From: a virus
DNA length: 28,983 bases
Direction: 5' to 3' (one strand)
Virus record (IMG/VR): IMGVR_UViG_3300007735_000578
Location: 1 to 28,983 of that record
A program made the translations under genes and the position numbers. Positions 14,502 through 21,334 of the stretch are shown in pieces (position 1 is the first letter of the stretch; each line of letters starts with the position of its first letter). The notes below the pieces were generated by a model. That model made no database searches, was not told the origin of the DNA, and saw nothing but the letters and a program-made list of their open reading frames with translations.

Positions 14502-14807
14502 ATGAAGCTACTGACTGCTGAACTGACCGCCAAGCTGAACGAGGCTGGCTACGACAACGAAACCCCGATCTGCAAGCTCTTTACTCCGTGGGGACGGGCT
14601 ACCTGGTTGATTACCGGAATGGAGGATGGTATTCTGTATGGGTACGCCGATCTGGGTATGGGATGTGTGGAGTGGGGTGGTATTGAGACTCTGGAGGCTC
14701 TGGAGTCGATTCGGGGTCCGTTTGGACTGAAGATCGAACGAGATCTCTACTGGACCCCAAAGGAGGGTGTGAACTATTCCGAGAAAGAAAGTCTGATTGG
14801 GGCTTGA
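14502..14807 (+). CDS. DUF2958-like protein
   Basis: The 101-residue product follows the DUF2958 pattern: an LLTAELTAKL opening, CKLFTPWGRATWLITGM, GYADLGMGCVEWGGIETLEA and an end of type SIRGPFGLKIERDLYWTP. The family is common on plasmids and phages, and its function is unknown. ATG is 9 nt after TAATCT (14487-14492; -35 TTGACT 14465-14470). The stop TGA lies in the next gene's -35 box (GCTTGACA). Length is normal for the family. Confidence 0.82.
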   Translation: MKLLTAELTAKLNEAGYDNETPICKLFTPWGRATWLITGMEDGILYGYADLGMGCVEWGGIETLEALESIRGPFGLKIERDLYWTPKEGVNYSEKESLIGA

Positions 14808-14840
14808 CATTTTCTGAAAGTCTGGTAGGATATTTCCACA

Positions 14841-15050
14841 ATGAATCCTGAAATTAGAGAGATTGAGAAGCGGTTGATGAACATCCGTCTTGACAAGTAT
14901 GAAGTTGACCAGGGACTTATGTTGAATTGTTTGGTTGGTGCTTTGGTTGGACATATTGTTTGGCAAGATGGTGAGGGTAAGGTTAGTGCTAGTGATATTG
15001 TGAGTGCTATTGAACGTACTCACCAAGCGTGTAAGTTGGTTACTAAATAA
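14841..15050 (+). CDS. Small helical unknown protein
   Basis: The 69-residue product starts 9 nt after TAGGAT (14826-14831), with TTGACA at 14804-14809. It is helical throughout: EIREIEKRLMNIRLDKYEVD, then MLNCLVGALVGHIVWQDG and ASDIVSAIERTHQACKL. No motif is recognised. The next gene (15069) follows after an A-rich 18-nt gap without its own promoter and is probably in the same transcript. Confidence 0.65.
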   Translation: MNPEIREIEKRLMNIRLDKYEVDQGLMLNCLVGALVGHIVWQDGEGKVSASDIVSAIERTHQACKLVTK

Positions 15051-15068
15051 TAAACTAAAAATAAAGAT

Positions 15069-15299
15069 ATGACGTTTAATGATATTCAGAATCGTTTGGT
15101 TGATATGTTGAACCAGGCGGAAATCAAGATTGGTACTAAGCAAGGTCGGTTGATGGAGTGGGTTTATGTACAGGCACTTCGTGATAATGGAGTGACTATT
15201 CCGCCTGCTGTGGATATGATGTTTATGTGTGGACGTAGTGTGGCTGGATACAAGGACATTGGCAAGCGGGTCCAGCTTGGATATGATCACGGTGAGTAA
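15069..15299 (+). CDS. Small unknown protein
   Basis: The 76-residue product (MTFNDIQNRLVDMLNQAEIK, later WVYVQALRDNGVTIPPAVDM) is helical with a short C-terminal charged part. It lies in an operon with 14841. The spacer AATAAACTAAAAATAAAGAT has no Shine-Dalgarno site but is strongly A-rich, a pattern seen before most second genes here. Confidence 0.6.
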   Translation: MTFNDIQNRLVDMLNQAEIKIGTKQGRLMEWVYVQALRDNGVTIPPAVDMMFMCGRSVAGYKDIGKRVQLGYDHGE

Positions 15300-15363
15300 T
15301 CAAAAAAAGTTGTTGACTTCTTGAAAAAAGCTGGTAAACTAGTTCTGTAAATAAAATAAAGAT

Positions 15364-16023
15364 ATGCCTAATCATACTGCTAATAACTTCACTGTGACTG
15401 GTCCGAAGGATGATGTGCTTCGTTTTGTGGCACAGATCAAGGGTACTGATGGTGATATTGATTTCAACAAGGTTCTTCCTATTCCGGATGAACTTCGTGG
15501 TACTAGTAGTCCTACTCGTATTGTGACTCAAGAACAGATTGACGAGATGTGGGCTGATTGGAATAAGCGTAAGGATGAAGGTAAGTTGAGTGAGTTTGAG
15601 AAGGAACGTCCTATGGGTCTTGGTATTACCCAGGCTCAATCTAGTGAGTTGGTTGCCAAGTATGGATATGATAATTGGTATGACTGGTGTATTTTTCACT
15701 GGGGAACCAAGTGGAATGCTTATGATGTTACGGAGTGGAGTATCAATGAGGATGGTGATAATTTTAGTGCTACTATCTATTATGAGACTGCCTGGAGTCC
15801 TGTTACTGCTTTGTGGATGTGGGTGTCAAATGATTATCCTACATTGGATTTTTATCACGAATATGCTGATGAGGGTGGTGCTTTCTTGGGTAGTGAGACT
15901 ATTAGGGAGGGTCGTATTATTAGTTCAGAGGAGTATGATTGGGAAAGTGATGATGGTATTGAGTTGAGGGAGGGATTGGGTCGGTATTGGCCCGAGGATG
16001 CTGAGGATGAGGTTGAGACGTAA
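15364..16023 (+). CDS. Api92-like protein with ferredoxin-like domain (DUF1281-like)
   Basis: The 219-residue product begins MPNHTANNFTVTGPKDDVLR, continues with DFNKVLPIPDELRGTSS, and has YGYDNWYDWCIFHWGTKWNA and YETAWSPVTALWMWVS. These are hallmarks of the Api92-like / DUF1281 proteins found on phages and plasmids, with a ferredoxin-like fold and unknown function. The C-terminus is very acidic (EEYDWESDDGIELRE). The promoter is TTGACT (15313-15318) and TAAACT (15335-15340), with a 23-nt gap to ATG, so it has a short A-rich leader, unlike the leaderless genes. Confidence 0.82.
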   Translation: MPNHTANNFTVTGPKDDVLRFVAQIKGTDGDIDFNKVLPIPDELRGTSSPTRIVTQEQIDEMWADWNKRKDEGKLSEFEKERPMGLGITQAQSSELVAKYGYDNWYDWCIFHWGTKWNAYDVTEWSINEDGDNFSATIYYETAWSPVTALWMWVSNDYPTLDFYHEYADEGGAFLGSETIREGRIISSEEYDWESDDGIELREGLGRYWPEDAEDEVET

Positions 16024-16087
16024 GTAATCGGGGTAATCAAAAAAAGTTGTTGACATTTTAGAAAAAGCTGATAAAGTATTACCCACG

Positions 16088-16285
16088 ATGAAAATCAAAG
16101 TTACGGATATTGTTTACGATACTGATATTGATGATGATAGCACTACGTTTGTGCTTAATTCGGATTTACCGAGTGAGATGATTGTGGAGGTTGATGGTAT
16201 TATTGATATTGAGTCAGAGATTGCTGATGCTATTAGTGATACAACTGGATGGTGTGTTAGTGGTTACAACTACGAGGTTCTGTAA
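16088..16285 (+). CDS. Small acidic unknown protein
   Basis: The 65-residue product (MKIKVTDIVYDTDIDDDS, later IIDIESEIADAISDTTGWCV) is acidic and looks like a strand-helix unit. ATG lies 10 nt after TAAAGT (16072-16077), with TTGACA at 16050-16055; this promoter is nearly identical to that of 10054. The next gene (16300) shares its transcript. Confidence 0.62.
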   Translation: MKIKVTDIVYDTDIDDDSTTFVLNSDLPSEMIVEVDGIIDIESEIADAISDTTGWCVSGYNYEVL

Positions 16286-16299
16286 ATAAACTAAAATAT

Positions 16300-16503
16300 A
16301 TGACTAACCCGATTTATAAGTTGATTGGATATGTGATTGGAGTATTGGTTGGTAATGGTATTATTATGTGGGTGTATAATAGTATATTGCCTGAAATGTA
16401 TGGTTTTAAGCCTATTGGCTATTGGCAGTTGTTTGGATTGTATCTGATTTGCGGTTATTTGTTTAAGACTCATAATGTTAATATTCTGAATAAAGATAAG
16501 TAA
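16300..16503 (+). CDS. Small two-pass membrane protein
   Basis: The 67-residue product has two hydrophobic helices (LIGYVIGVLVGNGIIMWVY, and QLFGLYLICGYLF) with a short loop holding MYGFKPIGYW, and a polar C-terminus. No family is known. The 14-nt spacer after the previous stop (AAATAAACTAAAATAT type) has no Shine-Dalgarno site. Confidence 0.6.
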   Translation: MTNPIYKLIGYVIGVLVGNGIIMWVYNSILPEMYGFKPIGYWQLFGLYLICGYLFKTHNVNILNKDK

Positions 16504-16511
16504 TACCCACG

Positions 16512-16685
16512 ATGAAAACTTATTATTGTGATTTTGGATGGCGAGGTGGAGTTGTGGTAGTTGCTGAAAATGCTGAAGAGGCACTAAAGCTGATTAGTCA
16601 ACAGAGCCACAATATACCTTCTTCACTGGATAGGCTGACTGAAATCAAGCCGGGTGAAGTTTATACTTTCTTTGGAGGTTCTTGA
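16512..16685 (+). CDS. Small unknown protein
   Basis: ATG 16512 follows the previous stop (16501-16503) after ACCCACG, resembling the tail of the leaderless promoters (CCCACGATG), though no promoter precedes it. The 57-residue product reads MKTYYCDFGWRGGVVVVAEN, AEEALKLISQQS and IKPGEVYTFFGGS. This strand-helix-strand pattern is common to small 'GxxxxVxAxNxEEAL' phage proteins of unknown role. It ends 47 nt before the next gene. Confidence 0.6.
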   Translation: MKTYYCDFGWRGGVVVVAENAEEALKLISQQSHNIPSSLDRLTEIKPGEVYTFFGGS

Positions 16686-16732
16686 AAAAAGCCGTTGACT
16701 TCTGCTGATGCTTGGTGTAGGATATATCCACA

Positions 16733-16915
16733 ATGAAGATTTTCACTAACGATAACGCCGAGGTTGAAGTGGAAGATAGTTGGCAAGAGGAATGTCCCCA
16801 ATGTGGTGACACGAATGTTCAATGCCACTACATCCCAAACTGGGCTGCAACTCGTTGTTATGACTGCCTGGTTAACGAAGCGATCAAGTTTCATTATCGG
16901 GTTGAAGAAAAGTAA
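16733..16915 (+). CDS. Small zinc-ribbon protein
   Basis: The 60-residue product has CPQCGDTN (about residues 21-28) and CYDCLVNEA (42-50): two CxxC pairs that would bind one zinc. Between them lies QCHYIPNWAATR. It starts 9 nt after TAGGAT (16718-16723), with TTGACT at 16695-16700 and a 17-nt spacer. Such ribbons bind nucleic acid or protein; the partner is unknown. Confidence 0.65.
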   Translation: MKIFTNDNAEVEVEDSWQEECPQCGDTNVQCHYIPNWAATRCYDCLVNEAIKFHYRVEEK

Positions 16916-16967
16916 AAAAAGTGGTTGACTTTGTAAAAAAAGCTGGTAAACTGAAAGAGTAAATTAA

Positions 16968-17174
16968 ATGAGATACAAATACGACAAGAAGAATCTGGTC
17001 ACTGCCTTCAAGAATCTCGCTGAATGGGCTGAAAATCTTGATGTCAATGCTAACAAAGATGTGATTGATGCCACTTGGGATAGGTTGGAGAGTTTGATGG
17101 AGAAAACCCAAGAGGATTACGATGACATCTTTGGCACTGAGGGTTACGAGGCAACCATTCTTGGAAAAGATTAA
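16968..17174 (+). CDS. Small helical acidic protein
   Basis: The 68-residue product (KKNLVTAFKNLAEWAENLDV, DATWDRLESLMEKTQEDYDD) forms two predicted helices. The promoter is TTGACT (16925-16930) and TAAACT (16947-16952). A 15-nt gap including GAAAGAG separates it from ATG, so a short leader with a weak ribosome-binding site is possible. No family is recognised. Confidence 0.6.
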   Translation: MRYKYDKKNLVTAFKNLAEWAENLDVNANKDVIDATWDRLESLMEKTQEDYDDIFGTEGYEATILGKD

Positions 17175-17222
17175 AAAAAGTGGTTGACTTCTCAACCTAA
17201 ATCCTGTAAAGTATTAACCACT

Positions 17223-17429
17223 ATGAATATGATGACGTTGGAAGAATGGAAGGCTATGAATGAAGAAACCATTACGATTAGCCGATATGAATACGAAAAA
17301 TTCAAGTATGACCAGTTATTTCTACAACTTTTGCGTCAGTGTGGAGTTAGTGACTGGGAACGATATGAAAGTGTCGTTAATTCTATGGAAGACTATGAAA
17401 TGAGAAAGAAAGCCCCAAAGATTTTCTAA
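17223..17429 (+). CDS. Small unknown protein, leaderless
   Basis: ATG 17223 lies 10 nt after TAAAGT (17207-17212), with TTGACT at 17184-17189 and a 17-nt spacer; the longer frame from 17184 begins in the -35 box and is rejected. The 68-residue product (TLEEWKAMNEETITISRYEY, then FLQLLRQCGVSDWERYESVV) is helical and resembles short phage proteins with a 'SxxEYxxL' helix, function unknown. Confidence 0.62.
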   Translation: MNMMTLEEWKAMNEETITISRYEYEKFKYDQLFLQLLRQCGVSDWERYESVVNSMEDYEMRKKAPKIF

Positions 17430-17436
17430 AAAGTGG

Positions 17437-17465
17437 TTGACTTTCGGGTGGGGTGATGGTAAGAT
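17437..17465 (+). promoter_or_regulatory. Promoter of the structured-RNA block
   Basis: TTGACT (17437-17442), a 17-nt spacer ending in TGG, and TAAGAT (17460-17465). This is the same class as the gene promoters, but no start codon follows. The predicted transcript starts with the hairpin at 17471. Confidence 0.75.
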
Positions 17466-17470
17466 ATTTT

Positions 17471-17820
17471 CAGTTGATGGGACCGGAAGGAATACGACTG
17501 CAACCTATCAACTGACAGCTAACTCAGAGAGTGCTAGTCAATAGATGCCGAGCATGGGGCGACTGGTGATGCCGCTGAGGAAATGGAGAACCAGGCCTGC
17601 TGCCAACAATGAAATCTGGACAATTTTTTAGTTCTTTTAATAATTTTGATTGAATATCTATTGTTAGCTTAATTAAAGCAATCGGTCAATCCCCGTCAAG
17701 ATGTAGTAACCAATCTACACAATAGTAAACATCAAACTGGTTGATGAGGCTATAGCCAATTCAAGTATATGTAAAGCAGAGGAAATTGTTGGGACTCTGC
17801 CATCAACCAAACCAATTTTT
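17471..17820 (+). ncRNA. Structured RNA of unknown class
   Basis: No gene is present. CAGTTGAT (17471-17478) pairs with ATCAACTG (17507-17514) at the expected transcript start. A second long helix, TGGTTGATG (17738-17746) with CATCAACCA (17801-17809), encloses GGCTATAGCC (17748-17757) and the helix GCAGAG (17775-17780) / CTCTGC (17795-17800), and is followed by a T6 run. The stretch 17520-17620 can form further short stems. There is no tmRNA tag, RNase P core or group I core that I can recognise. At least two RNAs may be present. Confidence 0.5.
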
Positions 17821-17821
17821 T

Positions 17822-17904
17822 GAATAATAGTATCAGATAGACATCTTAGTTAGAACTGATCATTCTATAGAATATGAGTGGTTTAAGTCCACTTACTAGT
17901 ATTC
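17822..17904 (+). tRNA. tRNA-like element, anticodon not identifiable
   Basis: GAATAATAGTA (17822-17832) pairs with TACTAGTATTC (17894-17904), 11 positions with one mismatch. A T-arm-like hairpin AGTGG-TTTAAGT-CCACT (17877-17893) directly touches the 3' strand, as in a tRNA. AGAT-AGAC-ATCT (17835-17846) stands where the D-arm should be but has a 4-nt loop. The 30 nt between (17847-17876) form small hairpins but no 7-nt anticodon loop. It may be a degenerate, interrupted or decoy tRNA. Confidence 0.35.
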
Positions 17905-17928
17905 AATAACAAGACAACAGATAGACAC

Positions 17929-18000
17929 GTAGGCAAAGCATTCGGTTAATGCGCTGGTATAATAATACTAGAGATTGGGTCCGACTCCCAATTGCTTATA
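17929..18000 (+). tRNA. tRNA-like gene with 8-nt anticodon loop
   Basis: A full cloverleaf can be drawn: acceptor GTAGGCA/TGCTTAT (7 bp, two G-T), D-stem GCAT/ATGC with loop TCGGTTA, anticodon stem CTGGT/ACTAG closing an 8-nt loop ATAATAAT (17959-17966), variable AG, and a 6-bp T-stem ATTGGG/CCCAAT with loop TCCGACT. The 8-nt anticodon loop, the long T-stem and C at position 55 are unusual. No CCA is encoded. An AAT anticodon could be read after T17960, but identity is not assigned. The following 18001-18070 starts GGGAA and ends TTCCC and may be another small RNA. Confidence 0.45.
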
Positions 18001-18171
18001 GGGAACGTATCGCTATACCACAATGGTAATGTGAGTGAGATCCTGAAAACTTGTTATCTTCATTTTCCCAAATTAAAATAATATCGTAGTTTTATAAAAA
18101 GCATAATTATTAGCGCTGAAAGCGGCTAAGAAAATGCTTGACTCCTGAAAAATTCCTGATAAATTATAAAA

Positions 18172-18309
18172 ATGAAAACTAAAATTAAGATTCGTAAGAC
18201 CTGGGGCGATTTGAAGCCTGTTACCAAGCGCATTGAGTCTGATAAGATTTACAAGCGCAGTAGGAACAAGTACAACTTCAATGATTACAGTTGGGGAGAC
18301 CTTAATTAA
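18172..18309 (+). CDS. Very small basic protein
   Basis: The 45-residue frame starts at ATG 18172, 6 nt after TAAATT (18160-18165), with TTGACT at 18138-18143 and a 16-nt spacer. The product is strongly basic (MKTKIKIRKTWGDLKPVTKR, then IYKRSRNKYNFNDYSWGDLN). Two WGDL blocks stand near the start and at the end. No family is known. The gene at 18328 follows 18 nt later and shares the transcript. Confidence 0.6.
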   Translation: MKTKIKIRKTWGDLKPVTKRIESDKIYKRSRNKYNFNDYSWGDLN

Positions 18310-18327
18310 TTTAAAATAATAATAAAT

Positions 18328-18615
18328 ATGTCTGATATTAATCCTGAGTTGGTTGCAGAACAAGCAGAAGATGCTAAGTATCTACAAGAGCTTAATCACT
18401 ATGTAAATACTCTTTCAGCTCCTAGTGCTGAAGCAGTGGCTCTATATAGATCAAAGCTTAGTATGCTTGAAGATATTCATAATGAAATTCGATCCAAGTA
18501 TCCTGAATTTATGCCTGAATATGATCCTAGTATGGATGCAGAACTCAATCAATCATTGGGTAAATATCAAGAACATACTTATAGTCTCAGCAGCCGAGAC
18601 ATGCGCTCGGAATAA
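18328..18615 (+). CDS. Small helical acidic protein
   Basis: The 95-residue product (SDINPELVAEQAEDAKYLQE, ALYRSKLSMLEDIHNEIRSK, ending SSRDMRSE) is helical and acidic; no motif is recognised. The A/T-rich spacer after the previous stop lacks a Shine-Dalgarno site. Its stop is 1 nt from the end of the opposite-strand GIY-YIG gene, so that gene was inserted right behind it. Confidence 0.6.
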   Translation: MSDINPELVAEQAEDAKYLQELNHYVNTLSAPSAEAVALYRSKLSMLEDIHNEIRSKYPEFMPEYDPSMDAELNQSLGKYQEHTYSLSSRDMRSE

Positions 18616-18616
18616 G

Positions 18617-19531
18617 TTATTTTACTAAAATCCAACCGTGTATAGATTTTTGATTTCCAGTTATAAATCTATTGAAATTACACGGACACTTACCAAAGTA
18701 TTTCATATACCAATCATATTTACAACCGGTGAAAATCTCACCGGTTTTTTCGTTTTTAAATATAAATGTCGTTTTGTCTTTTTTGCCTTGGGAAATCTTA
18801 TTTGAATGTTCTTTGGATTTACAATATTCACTGTGTTTTTTTCTGAACTCATCTGTGAATTGTTGTTTGGCTTTTTCTCTTAATTTACATTTTGTTTCCT
18901 CAGATGTTTTCAATCCTCTATTCCACGCTGGAACATTTGTTCTTAATCCTTTGTTCCACGCAGGCCTGCCTTTTATATTCCAATAAGCTTTTCTACCACG
19001 CATAGGTGCTGTGGCATCATAAGCAATCATATAGTTGTTGTCCGGATTGTTTTTACATTCATCAAGATATCTTTGTTCAACTTCCAATAATTTACTAACA
19101 TCAGATACAGATTCAACTATAATATATTCAAAGTTATTTATACCATACTTGTTGTAAGCATTTTGAAGATGTTTGTTCCAATGTTTGTTTTTCTTCAAAT
19201 TGCTTTTATGTCTTTCCCATCTACGTTTTATATTTTGTGAACTACCCACATAATATTTGCCATTAACATTGTTGATTATCTTGTATATCCCGCTCTTTGG
19301 ATTCATAGTATCTTTCAAGTCGTTGTTTATTAAGTCGTTTTTTGTTTCGTTCATAGTAACGCAACTGTCTTTCTCTTCTAGCTTCAAGTTGTTCTGATTC
19401 TGATTTGTATATTTGTTTTCTTCCCATAAGTCCTTTGTTTCTATTGGTGGTAACATATCTATTGCTTTATATATTGCCACACGTTTACAAATTGCTTTTT
19501 CTATTATATCATAGTTTATATTGTTGTCCAT
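18617..19531 (-). CDS. GIY-YIG homing endonuclease with NUMOD3-type tail
   Basis: The 304-residue product has the GIY-YIG nuclease domain starting at G81-I-Y83 and continuing to Y94-V-G96, with RRWERHKSNL carrying the conserved Arg and NNFEYIIVE the strand before the catalytic Glu. Repeats of NUMOD3 type follow (WNKGLRTN, WNRGLKTSEETKCKLREK), then a C-terminal strand-rich end. The first 75 residues are not typical, and an internal Met76 is an alternative start. AGAGGA stands 12 nt before ATG 19531, while most phage genes lack such a site. Reversed orientation in a rightward block also marks it as mobile. Confidence 0.88.
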   Translation of the reverse strand: MDNNINYDIIEKAICKRVAIYKAIDMLPPIETKDLWEENKYTNQNQNNLKLEEKDSCVTMNETKNDLINNDLKDTMNPKSGIYKIINNVNGKYYVGSSQNIKRRWERHKSNLKKNKHWNKHLQNAYNKYGINNFEYIIVESVSDVSKLLEVEQRYLDECKNNPDNNYMIAYDATAPMRGRKAYWNIKGRPAWNKGLRTNVPAWNRGLKTSEETKCKLREKAKQQFTDEFRKKHSEYCKSKEHSNKISQGKKDKTTFIFKNEKTGEIFTGCKYDWYMKYFGKCPCNFNRFITGNQKSIHGWILVK

Positions 19532-19651
19532 AGTTATTTAATTTCCTCTACTTATATATATTAAAGTAGAGGAATAAAAGTAGAAGAAAAGTGAAAAAAC
19601 TTGAGGGTGGGGCTTGACTTTCCGATGGGGTCATGGTAAAGTATCTAAACA

Positions 19652-20224
19652 ATGAAAGACATTCCTGAGAAATTCGTGAAGAACTGTGATCTGGTTGGTA
19701 ACAACACTTTTATCCAGATCAAGAAAGAGGGTAACGTGTATATGTATCGTCGTGAACGTATGGATGGTACTATCAAGAGTTATGAAGTGTTTCTCGGCAA
19801 GTTTATTGCAAAGGGAACTCCTCTGCCTGGTGGTGTTGTAGAAAAGGAAGATCGTATCCAATATCCTGGAAGTGCCCAGTTTGGTAAGACGGCGTATGAT
19901 TGTAAGACTGAAGCTCAAGCTGAACAACGTTTCGAGGAACTTCTAAAGAAGTCTGCTAATCAAGCAGAAGCTAAGGAAGAGGCTGCTAAGACTGGTGTTC
20001 GCAATCGTGGTCGTCGTGGTGCTAGTAAGAAGATTAAGCTGGATATGACTCTCAATAAGGGTACTAAGTTTACAGCTAAGTTTCTTATGACTGTACTGGG
20101 AGTGACTCAACCTGTGTTGTTTCCTATCATTAAACAGTGGGAAAAGGATGGGGTAATCAAGGCTAATGGCACTGTCAAGGCTGAAGGTAAGGGTCGTCCT
20201 AGCACCGAATACATCGTGGTTTGA
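19652..20224 (+). CDS. DNA-binding-like protein with winged-helix C-terminus
   Basis: The 190-residue product has an N-terminal strand-rich domain (NNTFIQIKKEGNVYMYRRER, then YEVFLGKFIAKG), a basic linker (RNRGRRGASKKIKLD) and a C-terminal domain TKFTAKFLMTVLGVTQPVLF followed by GRPSTEYIV, typical of a winged helix with an AT-hook-like tip. The C-terminal layout recurs in the next gene. ATG is 9 nt after TAAAGT (19637-19642; -35 TTGACT 19614-19619). A regulatory or nucleoid role is inferred. Confidence 0.65.
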   Translation: MKDIPEKFVKNCDLVGNNTFIQIKKEGNVYMYRRERMDGTIKSYEVFLGKFIAKGTPLPGGVVEKEDRIQYPGSAQFGKTAYDCKTEAQAEQRFEELLKKSANQAEAKEEAAKTGVRNRGRRGASKKIKLDMTLNKGTKFTAKFLMTVLGVTQPVLFPIIKQWEKDGVIKANGTVKAEGKGRPSTEYIVV

Positions 20225-20285
20225 TCCAAAAAAAGTTGAAGAAAAAGCTTGTTTTCTCCACAAACTCTGGTAAATTAGACACGTA

Positions 20286-20639
20286 ATGAACAACGTCTCC
20301 ACTGATTCGAATATGAACTCCACCTCCACCAAGACCTCCAAGGTTGGTCGTCCTGCCAAGGCTCTCAAGTTGATCCTCAACAAGAGTTTCACTATCAAGG
20401 ATCTTCAGACTCTCAATCCTGATATCAAGTTTGTGACCATCCGAGCTGCTGTGCTTCGTGGGTTGTCCAATGGCAAGTATACCAAGCTTCCTCGTAATGT
20501 CCAGACTGGAAAGAAGGGCAAGCCTGCCAATATCTTCATCAATACCAAGGTCTACAAGGCTAACCTCGCCAATCTCGCCAAGACCAAGGCTGTCGCCACT
20601 GTGACTGCTGAGGTTGTGACTGAGCCGGTTGTTGCTTGA
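20286..20639 (+). CDS. AT-hook / helix-turn-helix-like protein
   Basis: The 117-residue product has SKVGRPAKALKL (AT-hook-like GRP), NKSFTIKDLQTLNPDIKFVT (helix-turn-helix-like), KGKPANIFI matching the GRPSTEYIV wing of the gene before, and an Ala/Val/Thr-rich tail. ATG is 9 nt after TAAATT (20271-20276) with a weak -35 (TTGTTT 20249-20254). It is probably a relative of 19652-20224 that kept only the DNA-binding part. Confidence 0.62.
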   Translation: MNNVSTDSNMNSTSTKTSKVGRPAKALKLILNKSFTIKDLQTLNPDIKFVTIRAAVLRGLSNGKYTKLPRNVQTGKKGKPANIFINTKVYKANLANLAKTKAVATVTAEVVTEPVVA

Positions 20640-20664
20640 TCATTCTTTAAAAAAAGTACAAAAA

Positions 20665-20696
20665 CCCTTGACTTTGAACGGTCAAGGGTTTATTCT
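20665..20696 (+). promoter_or_regulatory. Combined terminator hairpin and promoter
   Basis: CCCTTGAC (20665-20672) pairs perfectly with GTCAAGGG (20681-20688), followed by TTTATTCTTTT: a terminator for the gene before. The same bases contain TTGACT (20668-20673) and, 17 nt on, TATTCT (20691-20696), the promoter of the gene at 20706, whose ATG is 9 nt later. Confidence 0.6.
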
Positions 20697-20705
20697 TTTG
20701 GGGTA

Positions 20706-21089
20706 ATGAAAAAGAACCTAATTCACGTTATCTATCCTGACGAAGCCACTTATTCTTATGTTGCCACTAATGATATGTCTGTGGAAGACAATCTGGAACG
20801 TGTATTTGCTGAGTGGAACCATGGTAGTGGTATGGAATGTGAAATGTTTATCAAATCCAATAAGCGTTCACTGAGTGTCAATGACATTGTATGTGTTAAT
20901 GGTAAGTATTTTCAGTGTCAATCAGTTGGTTGGAATAAAGTGACTGATGAATATGTTATCAACCTTGAGAATGATGTTGCTAACAGTCCTCGACGGTCTG
21001 AAGGTGCCTGGTTTGCTCTAAGTGATGTGATGTACAGTCGCAGTCCCGATGGCGCTGAGGCTACGTTGGACGGAATAGATGTCTTCTAA
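20706..21089 (+). CDS. Unknown phage protein
   Basis: The 127-residue product reads MKKNLIHVIYPDEATYSYVA, VEDNLERVFAEWNHGSGMEC, SVNDIVCVNGKYFQCQSVGW and an end with SRSPDGAEATLDGIDVF. The 'SVxDIVxVxGxxxxCxSVGW' block is one I have seen in small phage and integrative-element proteins without known function. It is leaderless (TATTCT 20691-20696). A strong terminator follows at 21137. Confidence 0.7.
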   Translation: MKKNLIHVIYPDEATYSYVATNDMSVEDNLERVFAEWNHGSGMECEMFIKSNKRSLSVNDIVCVNGKYFQCQSVGWNKVTDEYVINLENDVANSPRRSEGAWFALSDVMYSRSPDGAEATLDGIDVF

Positions 21090-21136
21090 AGGGTAGCCAG
21101 AACGCCCTATAGGCCTCATACAGACACTTTGATTGA

Positions 21137-21169
21137 TTGGGAGGGTCAACACACCCTCCCAATTTTTTT
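21137..21169 (+). terminator. Strong rho-independent terminator
   Basis: TTGGGAGGGT (21137-21146) pairs with ACCCTCCCAA (21153-21162), followed by seven T. Confidence 0.92.
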
Positions 21170-21180
21170 GCACTTTACTG

Positions 21181-21245
21181 TTGACTTCCTGACTGGGTAG
21201 TGTAGAGTCTTTACAGATCGGCTGAACAAGCTAGGGTAGGGGACC
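21181..21245 (+). ncRNA. Promoter-linked repeat element, copy 5
   Basis: TTGACT (21181-21186), a 16-nt spacer and TAGAGT (21203-21208) lead into AGATCGGCTGA (21215-21225) and CTAGGGTAGGGGACC (21231-21245). GTTAACATTAACGCAC (21264-21279) follows, then the promoter of the next gene. Layout and spacing match copies 1, 3 and 4. A strong terminator sits just upstream, so this is an independent transcript. Confidence 0.5.
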
Positions 21246-21334
21246 AAAGAGTGCGCTGATTACGTTAACATTAACGCACAAAGTTAAAGAAAGTGCTTGA
21301 GGTTTTGAGTTGGGTACTGTAGGATATTTCCACA

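Noticed and set aside
14508-15290. Long open frame on the minus strand (260 codons)
   Set aside because: It lies opposite three rightward genes with promoters and family matches. Its product is rich in Thr, Asn, His and Ser and has no domain pattern; it is a shadow of low stop density in the opposite frame.
15590-15967. Plus-strand frame of 125 codons inside the Api92-like gene
   Set aside because: It is an out-of-frame overlap within a gene with a clear family match, and it has no start signal of its own.
17471-17640. tmRNA or RNase P RNA
   Set aside because: I find no tRNA-like ends with a tag frame and no RNase P core sequences, so I left it as unknown structured RNA.
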